Origin: Niastella caeni
GTDB lineage: Bacteria; Bacteroidota; Bacteroidia; Chitinophagales; Chitinophagaceae
NCBI RefSeq assembly: GCF_004834005.1
Contig: NZ_STFF01000005.1
Coordinates: 496,001 to 560,000 of the forward strand
Length of the DNA stretch: 64,000 nucleotides
Direction of reading: 5' to 3'
Below, in pieces: positions 25,238 to 33,049 of this stretch. Every line of letters starts with the position of its first letter. The first letter of the stretch is position 1. The position numbers and the translations under genes were made by a program. Below the pieces are notes generated by a model. That model worked only from the letters and a program-made list of their open reading frames with translations. It was not told the DNA's origin and did not search any database.

Positions 25238-25416
25238 CAAATTAGAAAATTAGACAATATGCAAATGTGCAAATGAAAAAAATCAGCAATACTTCATTTG
25301 CACATTTCTTTTTTTTAATGATACGTCTCGGCTCATAGGTAAGACAGCATTTGTTCGCGAACAAATTGATGGAGGGCATTTGCTAATTTTCACATTTGCT
25401 AATTTTCACATTATCC
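25238..25416. repeat. Inverted word-array element (GCAAATG type), gyrB end
   Basis: Left arm contains AATTAGAAAATTAGAC and GCAAATGTGCAAATG; the right arm at 25378-25416 has two full inverted copies of CATTTGCTAATTTTCA plus a partial third. A perfect 18-bp palindrome (25349-25366, ATTTGTTCG and its complement) lies in the centre. Confidence 0.75.
25262..25316 (+). terminator. gyrB terminator built from repeat words
   Basis: AAATGTGCAAATGAA (25263-25277) pairs perfectly with 25293-25307, 15-base loop, followed by C and eight T. The arms are the same GCAAATG word used by the surrounding repeat element. Confidence 0.8.
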
Positions 25417-25628
25417 TTCCCGTTAGTAAACACCCTATAAGAAGCTTGTACTTTTTATTGCAACAATTTTAGCTTGATGTCGTTATTACATATTCATATT
25501 CAGCGCTAAAATTGGTGTATATAAAAAAGGCGTATATTTAAACACTATTTTGGTTGTTCTGGCTAAGAATTTGCAAGAGAAGATGTCATCTTTTTTTTAT
25601 TATACTAACCACGTAAATGAACTAAATT

Positions 25629-25835
25629 ATGTCTGAGATTACACTCACTGCATACAACGTTAAAACAAAGGAAAAGAATGTGCCTATTCAGGATGCGGTA
25701 ATTACCAAAACATCTAAAGGAGCATATATGGCACAGGGACATGATGGTAAAGGAAATAAATTAACCACTTTATTAGGTGAAGAAAAAGCATTAGCAGCTA
25801 TTAAAGCCGGTGTTGCCAAGCAAGGCTGGGAATAA
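25629..25835 (+). CDS. Small conserved-looking protein, 68 residues
   Basis: A 68-residue soluble protein, MSEITLTAYNVKTKEKNVPI at the start, then KTSKGAYMAQGHDGKGNKLT, and an alpha-helical end (EEKALAAIKAGVAKQGWE). The pattern of short strands and one helix, the balanced composition and its own following hairpin make it a credible gene. I do not know its function; it has no metal, nucleotide or DNA-binding motif. The preceding 394-base spacer separates it from gyrB. Confidence 0.75.
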   Translation: MSEITLTAYNVKTKEKNVPIQDAVITKTSKGAYMAQGHDGKGNKLTTLLGEEKALAAIKAGVAKQGWE

Positions 25836-25844
25836 AATAATCAT

Positions 25845-25893
25845 GGCGTGCCACGGTTTGTTTTCGTTGTCGACTGTTTAACCGTGACACGCC
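25845..25893. terminator. GGCGTGCCACGG hairpin, copy 1
   Basis: GGCGTGCCACGGTT (25845-25858) pairs with AACCGTGACACGCC (25880-25893; one mismatch), then TCGTTTTT. It lies between convergent genes and can serve as terminator. An almost identical hairpin occurs at 36807-36852. Confidence 0.7.
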
Positions 25894-25901
25894 TCGTTTT
25901 T

Positions 25902-27101
25902 CTATATAAAGTTCAGGTATTCAAACTGGCTACCTAATATTTTTTTGTCATCCGCACTCAGCCATCTATTAAGGATAGTCGCATATACATTTTTAAAATC
26001 TACTTTGTATTTCAGGTCGCCTTCCTGCAGATCGCTCAGATCTGGTAACTCATTTAACACGCCTTTTTGCTGTAACCCGCCACTTATCAAAAATATATTG
26101 TTGGCTGTGCCATGATCGGTTCCGCCACTGGCATTTTGCGATACCCGGCGCCCGAATTCAGAAAAGCTCATGAGCATCACATCCTGAAAACGATTATTGC
26201 TTTTAAGGTCCTTTACAAATGCCGTAATGGCTGCATTCATTTCGGTGAATAATCTTTTTTGCTGTCCTTCCTGCGCTACATGTGTATCAAAACTTCCCAG
26301 TGACAAGTAATATACCTTTGTGTTGATGTCTGAAAGGATCAGGCTGGCAATAGTTTTCAGGCTGTTGCCTATATCTGATTTGGGATACTCCTTATTGGTG
26401 AGATGAATACGGCTTTGCTTGTAAATGTAATCGGCACTGCTTACCGTTTCTGCCATTGTTTTGTATAAATAGTCAACCGGTTTTTCATGTCCATCCGATG
26501 CATGGCTGGCAGCTACTTCTTTAAAGTATTTTTCGTTAGAGGAATTGAATAATCGCTTCGGATCTTTCATCGCCAATCCTTTCACCTGTTCACCCTTCAT
26601 GGCCAGGCTGAGCACATCATCTATTTCCAATGCCTGGGTTGGTTTATCGCAGCCGGCGCATTGTGCATCGAGGTAGCGGCCTACCCAACCGGTATAAACA
26701 TACTCATTGCTGTTGCTGGCGCTGTGCCAAATGTCCATGCTTCTAAAATGTGATCTGTCGGGATTTGGATAACCTACGCTGTTTAAAATGCCCAGACTGC
26801 CATCATTATACAGATCTTTTAAGCCGGTTAAAGCAGGGTGCAGTCCAACTTCATCTGTTAATAACAAAGCCTGCTCTTTAGTGATCCCTAATCGTGGGCG
26901 CGATTTATAATAGATATCGTTGCGAACGGGTATTACGGTGTTAAGTCCGTCGTTACCACCGCTTAATTGTAGTACAACCAACACTTTGTTGCCTGGTGGC
27001 ACTAAAGCAGGTTTTTCAAAGGCTTTTAAAAATTTCGGCAGCATCATTGATGCTGTTGCCAGCGAGCCTATTTGTAAAAATTCTTTACGTTTTAAAATCA
27101 T
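25902..27101 (-). CDS. DUF1501 (sulfatase-fold) exported protein
   Basis: A 399-residue DUF1501 protein, a family related to alkaline phosphatase/sulfatase folds. The N-terminus KRKEFLQIGSLATASMMLPKF looks like an export signal of Tat character without the RR pair. Family signatures: VLVVLQLSGGNDGLNTVIPV, LHPALTGLKDLYNDG, SHFRSMDIWHSAS, SLGSFDTHVAQEGQQKRLF, MSFSEFGRRVSQNASGGTDHG. It pairs with the DUF1800 gene upstream, the standard Bacteroidota arrangement. The biochemical role is undefined. The 150-base gap to DUF1800 holds a repeat element. Confidence 0.93.
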   Translation of the reverse strand: MILKRKEFLQIGSLATASMMLPKFLKAFEKPALVPPGNKVLVVLQLSGGNDGLNTVIPVRNDIYYKSRPRLGITKEQALLLTDEVGLHPALTGLKDLYNDGSLGILNSVGYPNPDRSHFRSMDIWHSASNSNEYVYTGWVGRYLDAQCAGCDKPTQALEIDDVLSLAMKGEQVKGLAMKDPKRLFNSSNEKYFKEVAASHASDGHEKPVDYLYKTMAETVSSADYIYKQSRIHLTNKEYPKSDIGNSLKTIASLILSDINTKVYYLSLGSFDTHVAQEGQQKRLFTEMNAAITAFVKDLKSNNRFQDVMLMSFSEFGRRVSQNASGGTDHGTANNIFLISGGLQQKGVLNELPDLSDLQEGDLKYKVDFKNVYATILNRWLSADDKKILGSQFEYLNFI

Positions 27102-27119
27102 AAAGTAAGTTCTTGAGTT

Positions 27120-27251
27120 CGTTGGTTTTTTAATTCTGCTTTCACTTTCTCATTCTTTATTTCTCCGTTTTTCATTCTTCATTTCCCTGCTTTTCTTTCT
27201 ACATTCAACATTCGATACCTGCCTGCCGGCAGGCAGGTTCAATATTCGACA
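27120..27251. repeat. Word array with 22-bp perfect palindrome
   Basis: Words of the TTCATTCTT type (27140-27187) and ACATTCAACATTCGA type (27209-27250) are tandem around a perfect 22-bp palindrome at 27217-27238 (CCTGCCTGC and its complement). The element lies between the DUF1800 stop and the DUF1501 start. Confidence 0.65.
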
Positions 27252-28700
27252 TTAACACAGCTGATACTCCGGCGTACTCATTAATTGAATAGTAGTAGTT
27301 TTAATATAGCTTTCCCGACTGGAAGCATCGATGTATTTGTTCAGTATTTTTTCATTCACCGGTTCAGCGCCCTGGATCAGTATGCCAGCAATAGCCGTGA
27401 GCAGTTTTTCACGCGGCACTTTCTCAAACTTTTTCAGGTAGGTTTCCCAATCAACAGCAGCAGAAATAACCTGTCCGCCTTTTTTACCCATTTTCTTCAT
27501 GCCCATATCTTTCATGCCCATCATCTGGTCGTCATCATCTTTTGGTTGCAGGGCCACTTCATCATTATCGAAAATTAATTGTGGTATGCGCAAACGGAAC
27601 ATTAAGGAAGAACTGTCGATCCAGTTCTTACCGCCAGGCCATCCGGCAACATTCGGTGGGTAAAACAACATTTGACCCAACAGGCGTTGCAATAACAATT
27701 GAACCTGTTCGTTTTCGAGTTTCATGGGCAACGCGCGTCGAATGCCAACGATCAACTCAACAGGCGATTTAATTCTGCAGCCGATATTTTTAGCATCATA
27801 GAACCAATCGCTCGTGACAATGTCTTTCATTAATTCTTTTATATCGTAGCTGCTTCTATAAAAACGGTCAGCCAGCCACGTTATATGCCCTTCGTCGGGG
27901 GTATCATTTACAAAGTAGCGGTATATTTTACGGGTGATATAGGCAGCCGTTTGCTTGTGCTCCAGTAAAATGTTCAGTACATCATCGCCATTGAAGTTGC
28001 CTGTTTTGCCCAGTACGGTCTTCTTACCATCGTCGTGCTGGTTTTTTCTAAAAACAAATTCCCCGCTTAAAGCAGCGCCCCAGCCGGTAAATGCGCGGGC
28101 GGCTTCTTTAATATCGGTTTCGGTATAGTTGCCGCGCCCCATGGTAAATAATTCCATTACTTCCCGGGCGAAGTTTTCATTGGGGTGGTTTTTCTTATTC
28201 TGATTATTATTTAGGAAGTTGATCATAGAAGCGCTTTTGCTCACTTCGCGCAGCAGATCGCCAAAGTTGCCCAATGCGTTTTGACGAATGATATCCAACA
28301 GTTGTTGCTGGTAAAGGATATTGATGTTGCGACTGGCGAAATGCCCATGCCAGAAGAGGGCCATTTTTTCGCGTAATTGTTGGTCGCTATTCACCATTTG
28401 GTTCAACCAGGTGATATTGAGGCTTTTTAAGTCTTCGCGTGATTGCTGGCGGATCTTCTTGCGTTGAACTTCGTCGAGGCCGCGTTGTTGCATGCCCACT
28501 TCTTTTATACCCATAACGAGCCCTTTAAGCGCGCTATCGGCAACATCGATCATGTCTGGTCCTTTGGCAGAGGCTTTAAACAGCGAATTAACGTAGGATT
28601 TATGCGAGGCCGTAGGCAATTGATGGTATTCTTCAGCCATTGGGCCAAAGCCGGCACGCCATAGCAAGTGTTGATTTTTCAACTGGGGTGTTACAATCAT
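27252..28700 (-). CDS. DUF1800 protein
   Basis: A 482-residue DUF1800 protein with the expected order of motifs: HLLWRAGFGP near the N-terminus, MALFWHGHFASR, NENFAREVMELFTMGRGNYT, DIKEAARAFTGW, and late LRIPQLI. There is no clear signal peptide at the chosen start, although the family is often exported. It contains a Met/Lys/Gly-rich insert (MMGMKDMGMKKMGKKGG, about residues 398-414) that could bind metal or be a flexible linker. It probably acts with the DUF1501 protein encoded next. Function not established. Confidence 0.92.
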   Translation of the reverse strand: MIVTPQLKNQHLLWRAGFGPMAEEYHQLPTASHKSYVNSLFKASAKGPDMIDVADSALKGLVMGIKEVGMQQRGLDEVQRKKIRQQSREDLKSLNITWLNQMVNSDQQLREKMALFWHGHFASRNINILYQQQLLDIIRQNALGNFGDLLREVSKSASMINFLNNNQNKKNHPNENFAREVMELFTMGRGNYTETDIKEAARAFTGWGAALSGEFVFRKNQHDDGKKTVLGKTGNFNGDDVLNILLEHKQTAAYITRKIYRYFVNDTPDEGHITWLADRFYRSSYDIKELMKDIVTSDWFYDAKNIGCRIKSPVELIVGIRRALPMKLENEQVQLLLQRLLGQMLFYPPNVAGWPGGKNWIDSSSLMFRLRIPQLIFDNDEVALQPKDDDDQMMGMKDMGMKKMGKKGGQVISAAVDWETYLKKFEKVPREKLLTAIAGILIQGAEPVNEKILNKYIDASSRESYIKTTTIQLMSTPEYQLC

Positions 28701-28806
28701 TACAGGGCGTTTTGCATGTGACTACGACCGATGCGGAAAGTTTAACGACCTGTTTAATTTAATGTGATCTTGATAAGAAGTTCGATAGTTGCGGGTTTTT
28801 GCGGGA

Positions 28807-28874
28807 GGAGTTGATAGGTTGATAAAGTTGATTAGTTGATAGAGGGATTTAGAGGTAAGAAGTAAGAAGAGTTA
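28807..28874 (+). repeat. One-armed word array (GTTGAT type)
   Basis: Words AGTTGATAG, GTTGATAA, AGTTGATT and AGTTGATAG are tandem, then GTAAGAAGTAAGAAG. No inverted arm. The first words resemble the AAGTTGA words at 18790-18814. Confidence 0.5.
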
Positions 28875-28892
28875 GTATGCGATTTTAGTATT

Positions 28893-28922
28893 AAAAAAAG
28901 GCCACCTTTTATGAAGGCAGCC
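28893..28922 (-). terminator. Terminator of beta-barrel gene
   Basis: On the minus strand GGCTGCCTT and AAGGTGGCC form a 9-bp stem with two G-U pairs, followed by a seven-base T-run. It lies 25 bases beyond the stop codon at 28947. Confidence 0.75.
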
Positions 28923-28946
28923 CCGTTTATGCAAACTTACTACTAA

Positions 28947-29600
28947 TTATCCTTTGTTGTTGAGCAGGAAACGAACTCCAAAATAGAAGGGCGATTGGCC
29001 TTCAAAGTTTATTCCGGCGGAAAATGTTTCAATATCCGCATCGCCACCTGTTATATCAGTTTTTCTTTTTGTTTTACCATATTGTAATTGGAAGAGGTTA
29101 TTTAAACCTGACTCAAGCTGTACTCTTTTATTAACGCCAAATGAGATACCGGGAGATAAACCTAAGGTGGCAAACCAGCCTTTGGTTTCTGTTACCGGAT
29201 TATTTTTTGGTATTTCTTTGGAGCGATAAACGGTGTATGCTGCCTCTGCCTCACCAAAGAAGTACAACCGGCTAACTACTGGTATATACTGGCGCACAAA
29301 AAGCCCTCCACCATAACTATTTTCTTTCAATGTTGCGCCTGTATAGCCATAATTATCAGTTTTACCCTTCGAATAAATGAGTGAAACTCCGGCAACGAGA
29401 TTTTCTTTAACGGCTAACCCAACGGCCGGTCTGAGGGACAAGCTATTAGTCTTGTTTTCATCCTGTTGTTCGTAATTATTTTTAATCTGGCTAAATCCTA
29501 TGTTGCCGCCCAGCCAGATAGCGTTTTTATTGATCTGCGCTTTTGACGACACAATGAACATACAAACGAAAAGAAGGGAAAGTAAAAATTTCTGTTTCAT
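28947..29600 (-). CDS. Outer-membrane beta-barrel protein
   Basis: A 217-residue exported protein. I start at ATG 29600 (MKQKFLLSLLFVCMFIVSSK), giving a signal peptide cut after KAQ. The mature part is a run of alternating strands ending FYFGVRFLLNNKG, typical of an outer-membrane porin-like barrel (about eight strands: SLRPAVGLAVKENLVAGVSL, GGGLFVRQYIPVVSRLYFFG, GFATLGL-like segments). It belongs to the generic outer-membrane beta-barrel group; no substrate is suggested. Flanked by terminators on both sides, so probably monocistronic. Confidence 0.85.
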   Translation of the reverse strand: MKQKFLLSLLFVCMFIVSSKAQINKNAIWLGGNIGFSQIKNNYEQQDENKTNSLSLRPAVGLAVKENLVAGVSLIYSKGKTDNYGYTGATLKENSYGGGLFVRQYIPVVSRLYFFGEAEAAYTVYRSKEIPKNNPVTETKGWFATLGLSPGISFGVNKRVQLESGLNNLFQLQYGKTKRKTDITGGDADIETFSAGINFEGQSPFYFGVRFLLNNKG

Positions 29601-29638
29601 AATTGCTTTTGGTTTTTGGTACAGCAAATATGAAAAGC

Positions 29639-29669
29639 AAAAAGGAAGTATACATCAACGTACACTTCC
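29639..29669 (-). terminator. Terminator of serS
   Basis: GGAAGTATAC (29644-29653) pairs with GTACACTTCC (29660-29669; one G-T), six-base loop, T-run on the minus strand (A-run 29639-29643). Confidence 0.8.
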
Positions 29670-29725
29670 TTTAGCAAAGATTTATGTTAAGTATATACAA
29701 ATGATTAAAACATCGTATGCTGCTA

Positions 29726-30997
29726 TTAGTTAATCATTTGAGCGCCAAAATAACTGTGTAGCACAGCCGGTAATTGAATGCCATCTTCGGTTTGATGGTT
29801 TTCCAGCAAACACGCAACTATTCTTGGTAAGGCCAGCGAACTGCCATTTAATGAATGCACCAATTGATTTTTTCCGTTGGCGTCTTTGAAACGCACCTTC
29901 ATACGATTGGTTTGGTAGCTTTCAAAGTTAGAAACAGAACTTACTTCAAGCCATTTTTGCTGGGCCGCGCTGTATACTTCAAAATCATAAGTAAGTGCTG
30001 ATGCAAAGCCCATATCGCCACCGCATAATCTTAATATCCGGTAAGGGAGATCTAATGATTGCAGCAGGGTTTCAACGTGATTTACCATTTCATCCAATAC
30101 ATCGTAGCTTTTTTCGGGATGAACCAGTTGTACGATTTCCACTTTATCAAACTGGTGAAGCCGGTTCAAACCACGTACATCTTTGCCGTAGCTGCCGGCC
30201 TCGCGGCGAAAGCAAGGTGTATAGGCCGTCATCTTAACAGGCAGGTCGGTTTCTTTCAATAATTCATCGCGATAAATATTTGTTACCGGAACTTCGGCTG
30301 TTGGTATCAGGTAAAAGTTGTCTTCGGTAACAAAATACATTTGTCCTTCTTTATCGGGCAACTGACCGGTACCAAAGGCAGATGTTTCATTCACCATATG
30401 CGGCGGCATAAATTCTTTATAACCGGCATTGGTATTATAATCTAAAAAATACTGGATCAGTGCACGTTGAAATTTGGCGCCTTTGCCAATGTATACTGGA
30501 AAACCGCTACCGGTAATTTTATTGCCAAGCTCAAAATCGATCAGATTGTATTTTTTTGTCAGGTCCCAGTGCGGCACAGCACCGGCATGCAAAGCAGGTT
30601 TTTTACCGCCTTCGCGTATGGTAACGTTGTCTTCGGGTGTTTTACCGGGTGGTACAATTTCAGAAGGCAGGTTGGGCAGTTTTACTATCTGCTCCTGTAG
30701 CTTCTTTTCCGTTTCAGCCAGTTGATCGGCGATCGGTTGTAAAGTTGTTTTTAAAGTAGCTACCTCCTGTTTCTGGGTTTCGGCAGCTTCTTTTTGGCCT
30801 TTTGCCATTAATTGCCCGATTTCTTTGGATGCGGCATTTATTTTTGACTGGGTAGTATCAAATTCAAGCTGCAACTTTTTACGAGTATCATCCAGGGACA
30901 CAAGCTCATCTACCAATGCAATATCCCCGAAATTTTTTAAAGCCAGTCTTTCCTTTACCAGCGCCGTGTTTTGTCTAATAAATGCGATCTGTAACAT
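29726..30997 (-). CDS. serS: Serine-tRNA ligase
   Basis: The 423-residue class II enzyme that charges tRNA-Ser. The N-terminal coiled-coil arm (about 30-110) is followed by the catalytic domain: motif 2 FRREAGSYGKDVRGLNRLHQ and motif 3 NGSSLALPRIVACLLENHQ near the C-terminus, with the serine pocket around TAEVPVTN. Length is normal. It has a well-formed promoter at 31016-31046, whose upstream part overlaps a repeat element, and its own terminator. Confidence 0.97.
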   Translation of the reverse strand: MLQIAFIRQNTALVKERLALKNFGDIALVDELVSLDDTRKKLQLEFDTTQSKINAASKEIGQLMAKGQKEAAETQKQEVATLKTTLQPIADQLAETEKKLQEQIVKLPNLPSEIVPPGKTPEDNVTIREGGKKPALHAGAVPHWDLTKKYNLIDFELGNKITGSGFPVYIGKGAKFQRALIQYFLDYNTNAGYKEFMPPHMVNETSAFGTGQLPDKEGQMYFVTEDNFYLIPTAEVPVTNIYRDELLKETDLPVKMTAYTPCFRREAGSYGKDVRGLNRLHQFDKVEIVQLVHPEKSYDVLDEMVNHVETLLQSLDLPYRILRLCGGDMGFASALTYDFEVYSAAQQKWLEVSSVSNFESYQTNRMKVRFKDANGKNQLVHSLNGSSLALPRIVACLLENHQTEDGIQLPAVLHSYFGAQMIN

Positions 30998-31015
30998 GTG
31001 AAATCAGGTTTGCGG

Positions 31016-31046
31016 CAAAGCTAAAACTAATGCGCTAATTGGCAAA
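31016..31046 (-). promoter_or_regulatory. Complete promoter of serS
   Basis: On the minus strand TTTG (plus 31043-31046) is followed after 19 bases by TAGCTTTG (31016-31023), an exact Bacteroidota promoter. The start codon lies 18 bases downstream of the -7 box. The -33 box lies inside the GCAAATG word of the adjoining repeat element. Confidence 0.65.
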
Positions 31047-31190
31047 TGCGAAAATGTGCAAATGAAATACTAGATAACGACAGTTCAGGGACCTGATTTC
31101 TTCGGCCTTGCCGTTTTGGAGATCTCAACAGTAAAAGCGAGTTCCGAACTGAAACATTTGCACATTTACTAATTTTCGCATTAGCACATT
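31031..31190. repeat. Inverted word-array element (GCAAATG type), serS side
   Basis: Left arm 31035-31067 has AATTGGCAAATGCG and AAAATGTGCAAATG; right arm 31154-31190 has CATTTGCACATTTACTAA, TTTTCGCATTA and GCACATTAA. The 85-base centre is unique. It spans the divergent serS / 31202 promoter region. Confidence 0.75.
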
Positions 31191-31197
31191 AACTTTG
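31190..31197 (+). promoter_or_regulatory. -7 box at a repeat boundary, possibly leaderless start
   Basis: TAACTTTG matches TAnnTTTG exactly and lies only four bases before ATG 31202, so transcription would begin at or next to the start codon. The box straddles the end of the repeat element. Confidence 0.45.
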
Positions 31198-31201
31198 CCC
31201 T

Positions 31202-31546
31202 ATGCAGGCAAATGACGATTTACAAACCCGTTGGTGGAAGCTGGAAGAAAAGCTGATTGAACGGTTTGGCAGAAAACCCGACATGGAAACTATTTTATTT
31301 TTAATAGGTATTCAGGAATTTGGGGATATCAAGGCAAAGTTTACCAAAGAACAAAAGCAAGACCTCATGCATATAGCTACCTGTTCCTTATTGTCGCAAA
31401 GCGGCTATTACGAACTGGAAGGGGTAGATGAAGAAGGTTGGCCACATTTCAGGCAGCTAAAAGCCTTGCCCACCATGTCACTTCCTGAGCAGGAGAGTTT
31501 TCTGAAAGACCATATTCTGTTGTATTTTGAACAGCAAGACTTCTAA
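31202..31546 (+). CDS. Hypothetical cytosolic protein
   Basis: A 114-residue soluble protein I do not recognise by family name. It begins MQANDDLQTRWWKLEEKLIE, then RFGRKPDMETILFLIGIQEF and KAKFTKEQKQDLMHIATCSLL, and has a WPHFRQLKALP segment. The mainly alpha-helical, acidic composition and length suggest a real, conserved-type gene. It has a possible leaderless start and is followed by the cyclophilin gene across a repeat element. No catalytic motif. Confidence 0.75.
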   Translation: MQANDDLQTRWWKLEEKLIERFGRKPDMETILFLIGIQEFGDIKAKFTKEQKQDLMHIATCSLLSQSGYYELEGVDEEGWPHFRQLKALPTMSLPEQESFLKDHILLYFEQQDF

Positions 31547-31770
31547 TAATTAGCAAATGGGAAAATCCCGGGAAGTATCGGGACAAGTTGTGCAATGGGG
31601 TTGCTGAATTTGGTAAGTAGGTATGCATACGCAAACCCTGGGTTTAGCCGTTTATTAAATGTGGGTGTTCCCACACGCTGGGGCAGGTTGTCCCTGACTA
31701 AGCTTGTGGCAAATTGAAGAAGTGGGGCGCGCATTTGCACATTTGCTAATTTTCACATTTTCACATTATC
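31545..31770. repeat. Inverted word-array element before cyclophilin
   Basis: Left arm (31545-31566) AATAATTAGCAAATGGGAAAA starts on the upstream stop codon; right arm (31731-31770) has CATTTGCACATTTGCTAA, TTTTCACATTTTCACATTA. The 165-base centre includes CCCGGGAAGTATCGGGA, a motif seen in many Bacteroidota spacers. The element ends two bases before the next ATG. Confidence 0.7.
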
Positions 31771-31771
31771 T

Positions 31772-32455
31772 ATGAAATTACTACTACTTATCGCATCCGT
31801 TTTGGTGATCTCGGCTTATGACCCTACTCCGGCCAGCAGACTTCAAGCCGATACAAGTAAAGACGTAGAAATGGTAACCACCAAAGGTACCCTGGTGATC
31901 CGTTTATCAGATTCTACCCCATTACACCGCGACAACTTTATAAAGCTGGTAAAACAACATTTTTACGATGGTCTGTTGTTTCACCGGGTCATTCCCCAGT
32001 TCATGGTACAAACTGGCGATCCCAAAAGCAAAACAGCCAAACCGGGGGAAGCTATAGGTCAGGGTTCACCGGGCTATGCGGTTCCAGCCGAATTCCGCGC
32101 CGGTTTATTCCATAAAAAAGGCGCCCTGGCTGCTGCCCGTACCAATGATGAAATCAATCCCACCCGGGAGAGCAATGGCAGCCAGTTCTACCTGGTGCAT
32201 GGCAGGGTGTATGATGAAGAAGATCTGAACCAGGTGGAAGCAAGGCTTAATGGTTACAAGATACCGGCAGCTCATCGCGAGGTATATAAAACCATTGGCG
32301 GTACGCCTTCTCTCGATTCAAAATATACCGTGTTTGGTGAAGTGATAAAAGGCGTTGAGATCATTGATAGCATCGCCGCCGTAACTACCGGCGAGCGTAA
32401 CCGCCCAATTGAAGATGTAAAGATCATTAAAGCCACCCTGATCAAAAGGTTATAA
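31772..32455 (+). CDS. Exported cyclophilin-type peptidyl-prolyl isomerase
   Basis: A 227-residue cyclophilin with an N-terminal signal sequence (about 1-17). It catalyses cis-trans isomerisation of X-Pro bonds, probably in the periplasm. Signatures: GLLFHRVIPQFMVQTGDP, the KKGALAAARTNDE loop, NGSQFYLVHG, and TVFGEVIKGVEIIDSIA. A 25-residue insert follows HGRVYDEEDL (about residues 150-175). The catalytic arginine in FHRVIP is present. The ATG immediately follows a repeat element. Confidence 0.93.
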   Translation: MKLLLLIASVLVISAYDPTPASRLQADTSKDVEMVTTKGTLVIRLSDSTPLHRDNFIKLVKQHFYDGLLFHRVIPQFMVQTGDPKSKTAKPGEAIGQGSPGYAVPAEFRAGLFHKKGALAAARTNDEINPTRESNGSQFYLVHGRVYDEEDLNQVEARLNGYKIPAAHREVYKTIGGTPSLDSKYTVFGEVIKGVEIIDSIAAVTTGERNRPIEDVKIIKATLIKRL

Positions 32456-32527
32456 TGTAATAAATACAACAAGTGGGGCTGCAGAAACCGGTCATAACTT
32501 AATTGTACACTTTCAGCCTTCCGGTTA

Positions 32528-32556
32528 TTTGGACTAATATAAATTTCTTAATCTTG
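32528..32556 (+). promoter_or_regulatory. Promoter of gcvH
   Basis: TTTG at 32528-32531, 17 bases, then TAATCTTG at 32549-32556 (one mismatch to TAnnTTTG), 20 bases before the ATG. Confidence 0.45.
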
Positions 32557-32575
32557 CAGCTCTAAATATCAAAAC

Positions 32576-32956
32576 ATGAATTTTCCGGATAATCTTCGTT
32601 ACACTAAAGATCATGAATGGATAAAGCTGGAAGGCAACGTAGCTACTATAGGCATCACTGATTTTGCTCAGCGCGAACTGGGCGATATTGTATATGTAGA
32701 AGTAGAAACTGTTGGTAAAACCCTGATGGCGGAAGCTGTATTTGGTACAGTAGAAGCCGTTAAGACCGTATCTGACCTGTACCTGCCGGTTTCTGGCACC
32801 ATTAACGAGGTGAACCCCACACTGGCCGATTCGCCCGAACTGGTTAATACCGATCCCTATGGCGAAGGCTGGATGGTTAGAATGACCGTAAATAACCCGG
32901 AGGATGTAAAGGCTTTGATGGATGCTGCTGCGTACGCTACCCTGGTTGGCGCCTAA
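32576..32956 (+). CDS. gcvH: Glycine cleavage system H protein
   Basis: The 126-residue lipoyl carrier that moves the aminomethyl group between the P, T and L proteins. The lipoyl-lysine is K63 in VEAVKTVSDLYLPVSG; the N-terminal YTKDHEWIKLEGN and the YGEGWMVRM strand are typical. No gcvP/gcvT in the window. It has its own promoter and terminator, consistent with separate expression. Confidence 0.97.
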   Translation: MNFPDNLRYTKDHEWIKLEGNVATIGITDFAQRELGDIVYVEVETVGKTLMAEAVFGTVEAVKTVSDLYLPVSGTINEVNPTLADSPELVNTDPYGEGWMVRMTVNNPEDVKALMDAAAYATLVGA

Positions 32957-32996
32957 AAAAATTAAAAATCCGGTGCGATCGTTATTACGTAAATTG

Positions 32997-33021
32997 AAAG
33001 TGGTTAAAGACCACTTTTTTT
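32997..33021 (+). terminator. Terminator of gcvH
   Basis: AAAGTGGT (32997-33004) pairs with ACCACTTT (33010-33017), loop of five, then a T-run. Confidence 0.85.
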
Positions 33022-33049
33022 GTAACACGCCACCATCCGGGTAAACACA

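Noticed and set aside
25238..31770. CRISPR array or integron-like array from the GCAAATG repeats
   Set aside because: Words are short, degenerate, inverted and not regularly spaced; no cas or integrase genes.
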